Shown here piece after piece: positions 14,814 to 27,300 of a DNA stretch of 64,000 nt (positions are counted from its first letter, which is position 1; the number at the start of each line of letters is the position of its first letter). The notes under the pieces were generated by a model. The model made no database searches. It saw nothing but the letters and a program-made list of their open reading frames with translations, and was not told the DNA's origin. This DNA is from Ascidia mentula (lineage: Eukaryota > Chordata > Ascidiacea > Phlebobranchia > Ascidiidae): NCBI GenBank assembly GCA_947561715.1, contig OX387205.1:15133001-15197000 (forward strand), given 5' to 3'. A program made the position numbers and the translations under genes.

Positions 14814-16778
14814 ATACCGGGGCGCATAATTTACAGGGTCAATATTTTGTACAAGTTTTCCCTGGATCAACTGACCAACACTGTAACGTTTGCTGCAACA
14901 TCGGTCGTGTTTGTGCAATTTAAATCTTATTTTGATAAAAATTGAAGCAATCCCATAATTTAACAAACTAAAATCCATTGCTTGAATCTTAAAATTTATA
15001 TCTTCATGCCACTGGAATATTTAAGCGGTCATGAACGCCATGAATTATTCAACTGGAATTTCAACAATAAAGTCAGTTGTGACTGATTGATTGGTTGGCG
15101 ATCACGTGTGTACAAATAACGTCAGGTTGATTGAGGATTCCCGCGGTTCGAACTTGCGTGTGGCATCTGCGTGTCACGTGATAAGGGCGGGACTTTTGAG
15201 TTGATTGACATGTTTGGATCAGTGATCCTGTCAAATCATAAAGATGATTGAAATTGGAATTTCCAACAAGTTCACTAAGTTGGTGGGATCCTAAATAAAC
15301 GAAGACTGGATGATACGTGACGGGAGCAACGTACGTGTTGTGTTCCAACCTACAGCTATTGGGATCAACCGGACACGACATTTGTCATCTGAAAGAGTAT
15401 TTCCTTTTTAAATTTTTGTTAAAAAAACACATTTGGAAGCTTTCAAAGCAAATCTGTTTCAACCACGACAAATTTTTGAATTTGTTTCAACCTGTTGTTA
15501 TTATATCTGCCCCATTATTACTTTTTTTTTTATTCCCCTAACACTTGACCATGTGTAACCTTGAGCAACACGCGCAAGGTCATCGGGGTTTACGCGTTCT
15601 TGAAGATTTCCACGAAGCCGTGAAACTCGCGTGGATTGACAGAGAGAGAGCGACGAGCAACAAACAAATTCCCACAACTCGTACAAACAACTCGCTTTAA
15701 TCGGATGATGGCGGTGATCTGACACGACAGCTCTGTTTTCCGTTGATCGACGATTCCGGCCGAATATCGAGCGCTCATCCGCCGCCCACCGCGTTTTAAG
15801 CAAGGTTTGACAGATTTGTCACCTGGAGGTCGTCAATCGTCGCCCGCTCATTGGACACCAGGATTGTCTTTATTACCTCACATAGATTGTTGTCATGGTA
15901 ACCTCAATTCAGACATCATCCCTTCTGGTCAGCCATAATGCGATTATAGAAGGTTTTTCTTCCACACGCAAATGTTGACACAATTTAATTCTTGTCGAAA
16001 ACACGCTCCTCAAGATCCTTCCATCCACCGTAGACACTTTGTGCTTCAAGGTTGCTTTAACATCTCCTGCAAATGGTTTAAATCCTGAAGGTTATTGTGA
16101 TTAAATTTGTTTTCCCTGACTTCCTTGGAATATTACTGAGTATAAATTGTCCCTCCCTGCGCATGCAGAGGAGCTGATGTATATTCCTTGAGGTTTGATG
16201 GACGAGGTTGGCTTTCGACATAAGCGGGTAATTTTCCAGTGATGGTTTCGTTCTTCTCAGAGGTCGTTCCCTGCTATTGTTATGTCACATGACACCGATG
16301 AAGCGAAACCAACATCGGAAAATTTATTGCGGGGTTTTTTGTTTGCTGGGTTGAGGTGTAAGTGGATTTTTGTCAACACGAAATATCCAACAATTTAGTT
16401 TCACGATTAAAGTGAGCTTTTCAACTTGATTACTGAAGTGCTGGCTATACTGACTCTGCCAGTCATAAAGTTAACTCTAAGTATCGGTATGATTATATTT
16501 CTATGTAAAACTTTCACGATCTGTGACGTCACTCAGGTCAGCTCCTTATAATAACGGAGTTCCACCAACCGCGTCATTCAAACTGATGATGGCAGAAGTT
16601 CTTGCCGAAACGTTTTTTCACACATGTCAAAGTTAGTAGCAGTTTGGGCCGGTCTTTTTAATTTTAAACTTTCATTATTTTAAACAAACGTGACTTGGAA
16701 AAGTTGCGGTTTTGGTAAAACCCCTTCAAACTTTCCTCACTTCTGTGAAACACGCGCGTGATTTTTCATCTTTCAAAT
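14814..16778. other. Gene-free intergenic DNA downstream of the zinc-finger gene
   Basis: No supported gene. It holds one hammerhead-like motif (16,583-16,611) and otherwise only chance open frames. The stretch lies just downstream of the minus-strand zinc-finger gene, beyond its likely polyadenylation signal. Confidence 0.5.
16583..16611 (+). repeat. Hammerhead-like motif (core boxes and stem II present)
   Basis: CTGATGA at 16,583-16,589, a hairpin with GGCA pairing to TGCC, then GAAAC at 16,607-16,611. These are the two conserved boxes and stem II of a hammerhead ribozyme. After GAAAC there is a possible two-base stem III ending in GTC, but the bases flanking the motif do not pair to make stem I, so activity is doubtful. 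Probably a relic of a dispersed repeat. Confidence 0.45.
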
Positions 16779-16784
16779 TTTATT
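16779..16784 (-). terminator. Candidate polyadenylation signal AATAAA for ZNF503/703
   Basis: AATAAA on the minus strand lies about 420 bases beyond the stop codon at 17,201. It is the first such hexamer noticed downstream of the gene. Position and strand support it, but no transcript evidence is available. Confidence 0.4.
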
Positions 16785-17200
16785 CGAGTTTTGGGTGCGA
16801 TCTCGACAAGATGAAGATTGACAGCAAATAACGTCACAATGCACAGGTCTGAGAATAAAACGGATATTTGAAAAAAAAGGCGACGCGGGCGAATATTGTG
16901 TGGACAAACAAACGAGAAGGTGCGTGAACAATGGAAACGCGCGAACTCTGCTCGGTTTGACAGAGAAGTGCGAACCTCGGGGGAATCGATTTTAATGGAT
17001 GAGTCCGAGCAATATCGAAGGTGGTGAAAGAGGCGTCGGGACTTGTCAACAACAAGTTCGAACCACAATCTGGAACTCTCAGCGCTTGTGTCGTAACAAT
17101 CAACCACCGCGGCGTCACGATTGTCGACGCGATTTCCGCATTCGGCCCCAAACCCACTCAAACAACCGCGACCCCATAAAACCGCCCACATAAGGATCGT

Positions 17201-20200
17201 TCATGGGTACGAGAAGCCAGCAGCAGCCGCACCAAGTCGTTGTCCATACAATGCGAAGGGTGAGCAGTAAGGCCCGGCACCTGCTGCTATCGGGATCGGC
17301 GGTACACCGGAGAGTTGACCCAACATATTTGAGCTCTTGTACGGGTGATATCTGCCTACTGGGCTGTGACTCCTGGATAGGAAATTACTGGCAGGGTTGG
17401 TCGCACTCGGTGAAACGGCGGCCAATGCAGCGGCGTGTTGTGATAGGTAAGCTGCGTACGGGTTGGATGCCAGTTTGTCGAGTCCGTTCAATAAATAACT
17501 GTTCGTGGCGCTGGCGACGCTGGTTGAGGGCAGGGCGTGCGTCCTGAGGTGGTTTGAAAGTTCTTCGGCTGTTGCGAACCTCTTCCCGCAGCTCCCAGAC
17601 CCAACATTGACCCAATTACAAACATGAGGCATCGGGTCGAGTCCGTTCCTCGCCGCTGCCGCCATCACCATCTGAGCGTAGTAAGTACTCGCTGCTGCCG
17701 GGTTCGCGAACGGGTAGAATGGGAGCTGACTCGACTTCAAACCCTCATAACACGAATTCCCGGGTACATGGGGTCCTTGGCAACCCATGCAAAACGGATC
17801 GTACAGGGACAGCATCGAGATCGCTTGTGGAGGTGACGATGGACTGCTTCCGTGTGCTGTGTGACGCGTTGTGTCGGTGATTGAGGTTGTAGTGAGGGGG
17901 CAACCGCATGAGCTGCTGAACGCTCGGTTGGGTGACGCAGTGGGAGAGGATTTCTGTCTCAAAGCTCCGTTGGATTCCCCGAGGTTGTGTTTTGCGGATG
18001 TGTCGTCATAAGATGTTGTGTGACGTCGTTTAACTTCCGGTGCAGTCGCGCGTTTGTGTTCGGCGCGCGACGCCTTGTCGTTCTTGATCCCGGCGATTAA
18101 GGAAGATTCGACAGATTTAATCGAATCCGGGCAAGATTTAATCGAATCCGGAGACGCGCGCGATTTGGGGGGAGATGAGGCCCCAATTCTTGCAGGGGAT
18201 TTTTCCCTCTTCGTTGGAGCTCTGGGGTTGATTGGGGACACAGAGCCACGACGGGGTGAGTTACCACCCATGGGTGGGGTCCTGGATGCTGGGGTTGTAG
18301 GTGGTTTATGGAGGGTGACGATACTGGGGGACCGTTTCCTCTCCGGGTAAATTTTGCTGCTGGACGATGTTTTCGACGTGTCTTTGCCGATCGCACTGCA
18401 GGTTTGAGCCAACAAAGCTAGGGGGCTGTTCTTGGCGTCAAGCTGTAATGAAAACAACATATGTTTAGACTTAAGTACTTAATCCCTGTTCTGTAATCAG
18501 CGTTTTGTCTAACACTTATACAACTAGGGGATAAACAGTTTTTTTTCGCATGTTGACAATTAAATTTTTACCATTAAATTGAAAAAAAAAATAGTTTAAT
18601 AAATTACTTTGACCAATTATCGGCATGCGCCAATTACTCGGGAGGTAATGATTTAGTCGTGAAGCTGACGTAGCAACAAAAATAAGATTACAACATAGGA
18701 ATGTTTGGCACACAAGCTTGCTATGTTAATCTCTTGACAAGACGTCAGGGCGTTTATTAAAACCCCATTCATGTTAAACTGCGGTAGCTGTCGGCTAATT
18801 AGTTAATCCAATTAAACCGATTCGAGCTTAAAGCGTGGTCAGGTTGCCGCGGATGTGAGGTTATTAACCTATATCAGGAGGCAGGAAGTCTTTGTGGACG
18901 GTTTATTGCATGAATTAACCTGAAACCAAATGCGGACAATCCATTTTACGACACATTTTATCCCAAAAACCTCCTGTTAACGACGGGTTTCAAAAATGGC
19001 CGCCGCTTGTACATCAGTGTACGAACCACGTCCATTAAGAGGTCACAGTTTAAATAATGAGCCGACAGCTGCATTGAAATGGCCAAATAATTGCCCCCTT
19101 TTCATGGTGGAATTTGTGACCAAACGAGAATCCGTTCTTTGCTTACATCAAACGGAGTGAAACCCAATAAAGAGAAATGGGCGTAACTGCGTTGAAAGGA
19201 TTCAATAAAGCGAAGCGTATAAAAAGCACGGCTAGCAGGTGTAAAGGAAATTTACATTCCGTCGCTTGGAAAGATCAAAGAGCGTCGCCGATTGATTGAC
19301 GCTTTATTGCGAGTGCGACTAGGCGATAAAACCAGGCTAGTGGTCGTAAATTTTCGACCTCTTGATGACGAATCCGGCGACCAATCTTTATCCGCGGTGA
19401 TATCGTCGCGCGCATTACGTAAAACAAATAAGATGGTGCCAAATATCTTTGACAAATCGACGCCGGTTGCCCGTGACACAATAAGATCACCCCTATGGTT
19501 CGAGAGATCAAAGACCCATTGTGAGGTAACAATGGACGATCGCGACAACACTGACTGCTTATCAAATTCACTCGACGAAACGCGTCGTGGATGAACGCTT
19601 TCTGTCAGCGCGGGAGCTTCGAGAAAGCGGTTATTGCGTTCTGCTGATGTGAACGCGAATCTATCGTTGATTGACGTTTGTAATGAAGGAAACTTCAAAG
19701 TGCTGACATGGTAAGTGGAGCATCTATGCCAAACGTAAGCTATCCATCCCCCCACAAGACCCCCATCAATCGCGTCAAATCTACCGAGTCTTGGAACGTT
19801 TCACCCCCTCGAACTTCTCGCGTCCGGCGCGGTAATTATCTCCACACTCCGTAAAAGATAACTCATGCATGTCTGTGCCCACCCAACCTTGTAATGACGT
19901 CATTGTCCTGTTGGAATAACTTCGGGATTAATAAAAGGGCCGGGGTGTTTTGCAGTAGCAGAGTTTCCCTTTAATAGGTGAGGAAATGAGAGAGCCTTGT
20001 GTTGTGACGTTGCGGACAATGGGGTGACGATTGATTGCTTGGGAGGGTGCTGGGTTGTGAGGAAGGGGTGGATTACTGTGCTGACTGATCGGCCTTCAAA
20101 TGCTAGCACGATCCCAAAATATTTGAAAGCAAAGGGCAGAGACCCACCAAGAAGTCTGCGTTTTGTCACAATTTAATCCCGATTCTATTCTCGTGGCTCA

Positions 20201-21343
20201 AACTCCACAGTGCGCTGCCAACTTACCCCGAGCTTTGTTGATCAATTCAACATTATTCAGGCACTGACTTAATTCTGTATTACGGATTTTGTTAAGCTTG
20301 ACATATTGCTTGTAAATATCGCGATGGCCTGAGGAAAGCGCCCGACCGGCTCCTGGCAGTGATAATTAATGGGAAATGCTCCAAGCGAACGTGGGCTTTG
20401 GGAAGCAAGTCATCCGGAATAGAGCAGACATTGCTCCTGGAGCCGGAAGAGAGAAAGGGATGCTAACGTGTGGAGGATGCTACAATCCAAAGATGATTGA
20501 ACGCAACATATTAAGGACGCGTATGATCGACAACCTTTTTACCAATTAAATCGTTTCCATTGTTTGATGCGTTGCGCGCGTTCGCCATCGAAGCGTCGGC
20601 ATTGTGCTGGAAGTTGTCGAATGCGCAACAACCGCGCGTCAAGCGAGTATCCGCGTCGCGAGCACATTCATAACCCCCCTCACTTCCGGCCCGCACTTAA
20701 AATAGTCCCATTTTAGTGTGATGGATTTCCTCATTCCGGACCTTGCAGTGGGGAACGTTCCGAACCCGAACCGCGCTTCGTTGTTCGATAATTTACAACC
20801 GCGCGCGCGACGCCGCGAGGCCCGGGACCCAATTTCGATCGCGGCGCAGGAGAGTATTGCCGGGTCAGGCTTCGGACAGGGGGGGTCAAAATTCGGTCAA
20901 TCCCATTCGCACTGCAGCAAGCTTCGCGCGTTTCACAATTCCAGAATCGATTGTTATCGGTTCTACATTCATTGATTTGCCCTTCATCAAACTCTAATCC
21001 TATTTGGTGTCACTAAATTGTCAAAATGGCGGAGCTAAAATCTTGTGATGTCAACAATAAGATTCTGTTTAAATTTGAGCTTCTCATTTAAAAGTTGAAC
21101 TAAGAATTCTTGCTGTTGAAACGCAACAAAGTCGCAGATAGTGGAACGGAATGAAGAATATACGACGTCGTGTTTTTGTGTCATCAACCCGTTAGCAGTT
21201 TTCATACCAGCATTAACGTTAGGTAATCCAGCATTTACTGGCTGAATTTTTGACAAAACTTGTAAAACTTAGCTTACCGTAGGTGGTCCAGGCGGAGGCT
21301 GGATGTATTCGTTGCGGAGAAATTGTTGCGTTCTTCCCGCCAT
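17201..21343 (-). CDS. ZNF503/703: ZNF503/ZNF703 (Nlz, NET family) zinc-finger repressor
   Basis: Two coding exons, 21,278-21,343 (22 residues, starting MAGRTQQF) and 17,201-18,442 (413 residues plus stop), joined in phase 0 across an intron with GTAAGC/CAG borders. The join gives EYIQPPPGPPT|LDAKNSPLALL; the NET family carries an 'EYLQPL...LDAK.SPLALLAQTC' stretch at its N-terminus. Residues about 23-41 are the SPLALLAQTCSAIG box. A single atypical C2H2 finger lies at about 295-324 (VCNWVNVGSGSCGKRF, ending HLRTH). The C-terminus has RYHPY, VPPIPI and a PFALYGQRL motif, all typical of vertebrate ZNF503/703. Family role: nuclear transcriptional co-repressors acting with Groucho/HDAC in hindbrain, eye and limb patterning. 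Total about 435 residues, shorter than the vertebrate proteins. No FKPY Groucho-type motif was seen. It has no neighbour within 11 kb. Confidence 0.93.
18443..21277 (-). other. Single intron of the ZNF503/703 gene
   Basis: A 2.8-kb intron, long by the standard of this window, separates the 22-residue first exon from the main exon. Frames inside it on both strands (for example around 19,252-19,755) have no family motifs and are taken as chance. It may contain enhancers; nothing specific can be shown. Confidence 0.7.
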
Positions 21344-24300
21344 TGTTTTACGCTTTTCCCGATGTCTTGTTGAGAAAGCAAAGCAAATATACCAGATTGC
21401 AGTTAAGGTTTTCACTTCAATATCTATGCAACTTCCTGAAACACAACGACATGTTATTGACGGCATGTACGCATGATCACGCGTTGACGACTGGACAAGC
21501 TGTCATGGGGGGGTTCAACGATCCCCCAGATTGTCGCTCAACCTCAAACGCTCGGTTAAACGGATCAAATTATGTCTGACACGGCGAAAATTTTGTCGAC
21601 TCGCGATCTTTCGAGGGAAGCAAGCTAACCTTTTCCTGTTCGCAACTCGACATGACAGGAGCTGAGATCACTTCGCCTACGCCAGGAAATTCTTTACTGA
21701 CATGTTGACGTTAAAACCGTGATGCTTGGAAGTTGATTCGCTGAAATTGCAAAACCCGTACCTTACGTTTGCAAGTTAAGCGGGGAAACTATTTATTCCC
21801 AGGTTTGTTAAATTATAGCGTTTTTTTTTCAGTATTTTAGCTTCGCGACGCAAATTAAATCAGTTTTTTACTTTCTGCTTGTTTTTACCCCAAGTCAATG
21901 CTGTTGTTTTAACTCCGGACAATGGCGCAAATATCTGAATCTAAACAATCTACATTAAAACTTGAACTAACTCATTTAACAACAACTGTATCTAAAATAC
22001 GATCTGTGCGCTTTCTTACACTTGAAACACAATTCTGTTCCAAAAACCGGCGCAACATAACAACATAATCCCACCCCGAGTAACACGCGGCGAACAACGC
22101 GCGAACTTCGGTGTTCTGTTCTGATTGTGATAAGCGTCTAAAGACTGAATCGCCCTCTCGCTCCGCCGGGCGCCTTCTTCTCTTCGCGCTCAGTGGATGA
22201 TTGAAAGGCAATTCATTTTTTCGGCTGTCCCTCAAACCTCCTGACAGCTCCTGCCTTTGTTCGAACATTACCATCGCTTTTTAGCGTCGCGCCTTGTTCG
22301 ATTTTCTCTGTTAGGAGCGCGAAATACTTTGTGACACCTGACTGAGTAATTGGAAGCCTAAGTTATGAATGGAAGATGAGGAGGAAGGTTTCGTAATTCG
22401 ATGCTGTTCATTCCAGACTTTGAAAACTGGCGACGTCGCCACATTCAAAGAAGCCGCATTTTTTGTCGCTCGGGAAATTCATTGTTGAAACCACGCGCGT
22501 TCCTCGCCTAAGCCTTAATTGTTCACCAACATTTGGCCGTTGTTTCGACCAACCTAAAACGTTTTGGCAGAAACATTTTGGAGGAATTCCAAACGGTTTA
22601 TCACGAATTCGTGAAAAAGTGAATCACTTTAAAATTAAACCGGCATAATTTCACGTTTCTGTTTCAGTTTACGATCCCGCTAATATCACGAATTGATACC
22701 AAGAATTATATTTCAGAACCCAACCCTGACATGATCAAAAATATTCGCCATTAAAACAATCGAGCCATCGTGTTCCATGTCATTTTGACGCAATAATGGA
22801 CGATCGACCAGCGCCTCGAGCGCTCGTAAACTTGGAGTGTTTTGACGCACCAAGGACTCAGCTGCGCCACTTAGCGGGCGGAAGCTGGACTCGGGAGTGG
22901 GGGGAGGGGGTGTGCAGGATTTTCAGCTGAAGAAAAGTCATCCGTCTTTCCCGTGTCAGGGGGACAAAGGCCCACAATGCGCCGTGGGGCAGATGAAAGA
23001 ACCCCGCTCCGCTCCGCTTATCGCATTCTTAAAATAACAGGCGCTCTCCCCGTGCTAGGAGGGCCCAGATGATGATTGATTGACAAGTCGGCAGCTTTTC
23101 TCTCCGCTACTCCCTCGCCTTAAGTGCTCTCTGCCATCTTGTTGATCTTTTCAGCTTCGCTCGTCGACACCCTAGACAGTTTACACAGCAACAAACGCGT
23201 CGTGCGCTTCTAATCGAATCTTCGACAATTCATTTCGCGCGCGCCCGTTTCTCGTCTTGTCATCGACGCTGCGCGACCTCCCCCCTTCCGTGTCGACTTC
23301 TCATTATTCGTTGGCGTTCTTTTATTAAAGAGGAAATGAAAAGATCGCGCGACTCGAGGCACTTACTTCAAATATTCTCTACTCAGAGAAGTCACCTCCA
23401 CCAACCGAGGGTGAAGCTGAAAGTTTTTTACACGTGACCTCATCGGGTGATATTCTGGAATCGCGTTCCAGGCAAACGGAAATGACGAAGTACTTCAAAT
23501 AACGTTCTAATAACCCGAACATTCCACTATATTCGAAACACCATCAAGTCGTTTCCATGTGGCGCGATTTGCCGTGGTCGAATGTTTTACTGAAAGATTT
23601 AATGTTTTTCACATGAACGTGCGCGGGAGGGGATTGAAGTGGATTCTTGGGTCGCGTCAATCCACATCCGGTAATACAACAATATTTGTTTCGGGAAAAT
23701 TCTCTTTTTATTCACGTCACGAAGGTTGGATTCGACTTTAGACAATGGAAAGCCCGACTCTATCACGTGACCGCGTTGAAGTGTTCTAGTACGTGACAAT
23801 CGGCGTCGGGCGTCGCTTTCTTGCCATTCTCAATCACGAGGCTTCAACCCTACAGCGTGAAGTCCCACAAGAGAGTGCAGAGTCTGGTGCTTACACCGGA
23901 TATTTTGTACGAGGGGCCGATGATTGACGGTTTGTGAAACCGGCTATGCTCGAAGTTGTCTTCTTCACAGCGGTCGCCGTCTGCTTTGCCTAACCCACAC
24001 ACACATTGGATCGCCCGCTTCGATTACATCCTGTAACTTAACACGAATTTTCCTGGCTGCTGTGTTCCTGAATATGAGGCTCGATGTAAAATGGAAACAC
24101 CGCAAGGTTTCTCCACGATAGCAAACGGGGTTGCGAGGAAGGGAAGATCTTCCATATCTTGTTTGTCATCCTTTCTACCGGGGTATCACGTGTGCAGGAT
24201 GGCGCATGTGATTGGTTGAGGGAAACATATGTTTCTCGCCTGCTTGTTCACCGCACCCAGGTTTTATTACGTAGTTATCAGTTACTTAAGTGCGCACTTT

Positions 24301-27300
24301 TGCCCACACTTTGATATAAGGGATAATATAGGTGTAAAATTCCTTGAATATTTCATTCTATTTTTGATAGATTCTCTTTGTACAGAATTATGTTTTGAAC
24401 ACTTTGGTGTTTGTCCAGCAACTCTTGGCAAACCAATGCCAGAATGTATTACTGCTGTGTAGGATAAACTGAGCCTACTTTACTGTTTCACTTTCTAGCG
24501 TGGCCCGCTTGTTTGTAAAACCAAATCCCCGTCCAGCCTTTCAGAAGAAACTGCAGCTTGGCAACGAGGAAGTGAATTGGGTAAAACTTACAGGAAGATT
24601 CCAATGACGTGTCAACACGAGGCCATTTTAAAGTTTCCTGCATAATTCATCACCGATGTCGCCTCGCAGTCTTGCACTGTGTCGTGATTACTAACTCGTT
24701 AAACTCGCGATCATAAATCAGGGCAGGCAGGGCTCGGTGCTGGAACGTTTGTTTTTTTAACGATTCCTAGCTCTTGTTTAATTAAAGAAAACATTCCTGG
24801 ATGAAAATCTGTGTTTGAAAAAGTTAAGAATTAAAAAATAAATTCAGTCATTTTGCGTTGAATAAAGATACGAAAACATACAGGTCTCATTTCAATGATT
24901 GCTGGACTTAACCCCGCAATATGGACGTTTTACCATAACATGACATTAATATTGCAACCAATAATTGCTTGCCACGTCACCGAACAATTACTTTTGTTGT
25001 GTGGTTTACGAAAGATCGGTTGAATGTTTTGTGTTTTTCGTAAATCCGGAGATTACTCGGTAAGCTCTCTCATCGTAAATGTCCTGATTTCACTCCGATA
25101 TAAACTTGCCACAAACCATCGTCCGTTTATAATCACAGCCGATGTAAACAACATAATATCGTCCGCTGCTTCGATTTGTTGCAGAGAATTTATCGTGAAC
25201 TAACCTCGTGGTTTCTAGCGAGGAAACTTTAGGCGAAGAAATTTCGCTTCATTTCTCAGCTGTTGGGGAGAATCGGAGGCTGAACGTAGCCTTAAACAAA
25301 CAATAGCGCGTTAAGCCTGTCAGCGCCTTGACAGCTCCGCCGAGCGTCCAATACTTATGACATGTTTTACAAACACAGCTCCACGCGCGTCTGATATTCT
25401 CGAGTGCGATCCTTTATGTGCTGAACGCGCGCGCATTAATCTCACGGCAGCCTGGAGACGAAATCCTTCTGCGTATGATTGACGGATTTTCAAAGCTTCT
25501 CGCGATTCTCGCGTCAGTTAATTCGATTCAACGAACAAACTACGGACGAAAAATCCGCGATTTATTTGTCGTCGCGTTCCATGGATAAGAAGTCGAACGT
25601 TCTAACAATCGCTCGTCGCGGTATCGCTCATTTTGTTGCTTCTTCTCCATTCCAACGTTGAAGCTTTAACCGTAGAAAAACACTTCTGCTTTGACGCGAA
25701 GTCACGTTCTGGAATTAATCACTATGGCGTCACAGAGAGAGGTCGTGCGTTACTTGCCCCCCTCCCCCCAAATTGTAAACATCCAGGATTGTTTGAGTAA
25801 AAAGTTTACGAAGCGAGAAAAATTCAACAAAGCGCGAAGGGTTTTATTTGTTATGGATGGAATGTTGTTGGATATTTCGAAAACGCTGACATGTTGAATG
25901 TGGCATGTGGCATGTGAGCACAGGTTAAGTCATCCCATGAATCCATTGCATTTAACTTTTCAGTACCTTTTTGTTTGAAATATGCGGAATTATTCAACAA
26001 AATTGTGAATCCCGCCTCCAATGAGTGGCGTTAATTGTTCTCCCGCCATTCGGGTGGAGGAAGCTGCACAAAATTTACCCCAAAATAAATAAGTTTGCCG
26101 CGGATTTGCTCCAAAATAAACGACCGCTCGTTGTCGGTAGGAATATTTGCTGCCAAATGCAGGTGTTCTATGTTTAGAATCGTAGGCGAAGATAAACAGT
26201 AACTCAGTCGTCTGTGTTTTCTTCAAGCCTAACATCCAGTGTTAATCCCCCGGTAAGAATTTTAGTCTGGAACAACTTGCCCGACTTCCCGAGAAACTCA
26301 GGTTTCTTCGAACATTCAGGGGTTAAGTTTGACCCAAACCAACAACGGTAATGAATCCTAGGCTACTAGAAGATCTTCTGCCTTACTTTAAGCAAAGATG
26401 CTCGCCTTAACCCGGGGTTAAGCCTGTAGGAGGCCCAGCAAGGTCCAGTTCATCCCAGCATGGTGAAGTTAATCAACGTCAGTTTGCTCCTTTGTCAACG
26501 TCACAAACACTTCTGTGAAAAGTTGTGACGACATAAATTGAATAAAATAAGTCGAATTTTGGTTGCCAGTTTCATTTGCTCAACTTGTGATGCCACATTT
26601 TGTTGAGAGTGCGAACTTAAATCGTTTTGTTTGGTTTCATCTTCAACCTTAACTAACTTTCCTCCGTGAAGTAAATTCTTCTAACTGGATTCTCGATATC
26701 CAAGGAAATGGTCTTCAGGCACAAATAAAGTGGATTTTATTCCACCCACGTTCCGCCTGTTCGACAACGAGGTTCCATCAACAGTCTGGACGTTTCGGTG
26801 GCGCAGACGCCACATATTTTCACATCGATTCACAAACATACCCCACCCAAGTGAGGGCGGAAAGGACCCTCATCGAAACGACGACAATCGACCCCCCGAT
26901 TGTCCCGGTTTAATTCTCGAATGTGGGGTCGCGAAGGCCGGTATCGAGTTGTCGAATCCTTCCCGCCACACACACGAAAGGGGGGGAGGGTACGCGACGA
27001 ATTGTTGTTTAGTCAACAACCCATGGTGAGAAAATGAATCCCGGACAGACAGTAGTTGGTGGAAACAGGGTTCGTTAAACTCACGACTCCACGACGCCAC
27101 ATCAAAGGCCACACGTTGAGAGGGTGGCGCGAATTTTCAATGGTTTCGGGTTGCCAGAAAGACGCGCGCGATTCTACGACGTTCGAGAATGGATCACCCC
27201 CATCACACATCGCGACCCGGTGATGGCGGTTTGAACGTTTCGACGCGTCCGGAAAATCAAAACACGTAAGTTGTTGGAGTTTGGAAGTGTGGGGGGTGGT

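Noticed and set aside
16290-16320. CCGATGAAGCGAAACC as another hammerhead
   Set aside because: The first box is CCGATGA, there is no stem II between the boxes, and no flanking pairing.
24229-24462. 77-residue hydrophobic plus-strand frame
   Set aside because: It could pass as a membrane segment, but AT-rich DNA gives such frames by chance and nothing joins to it.
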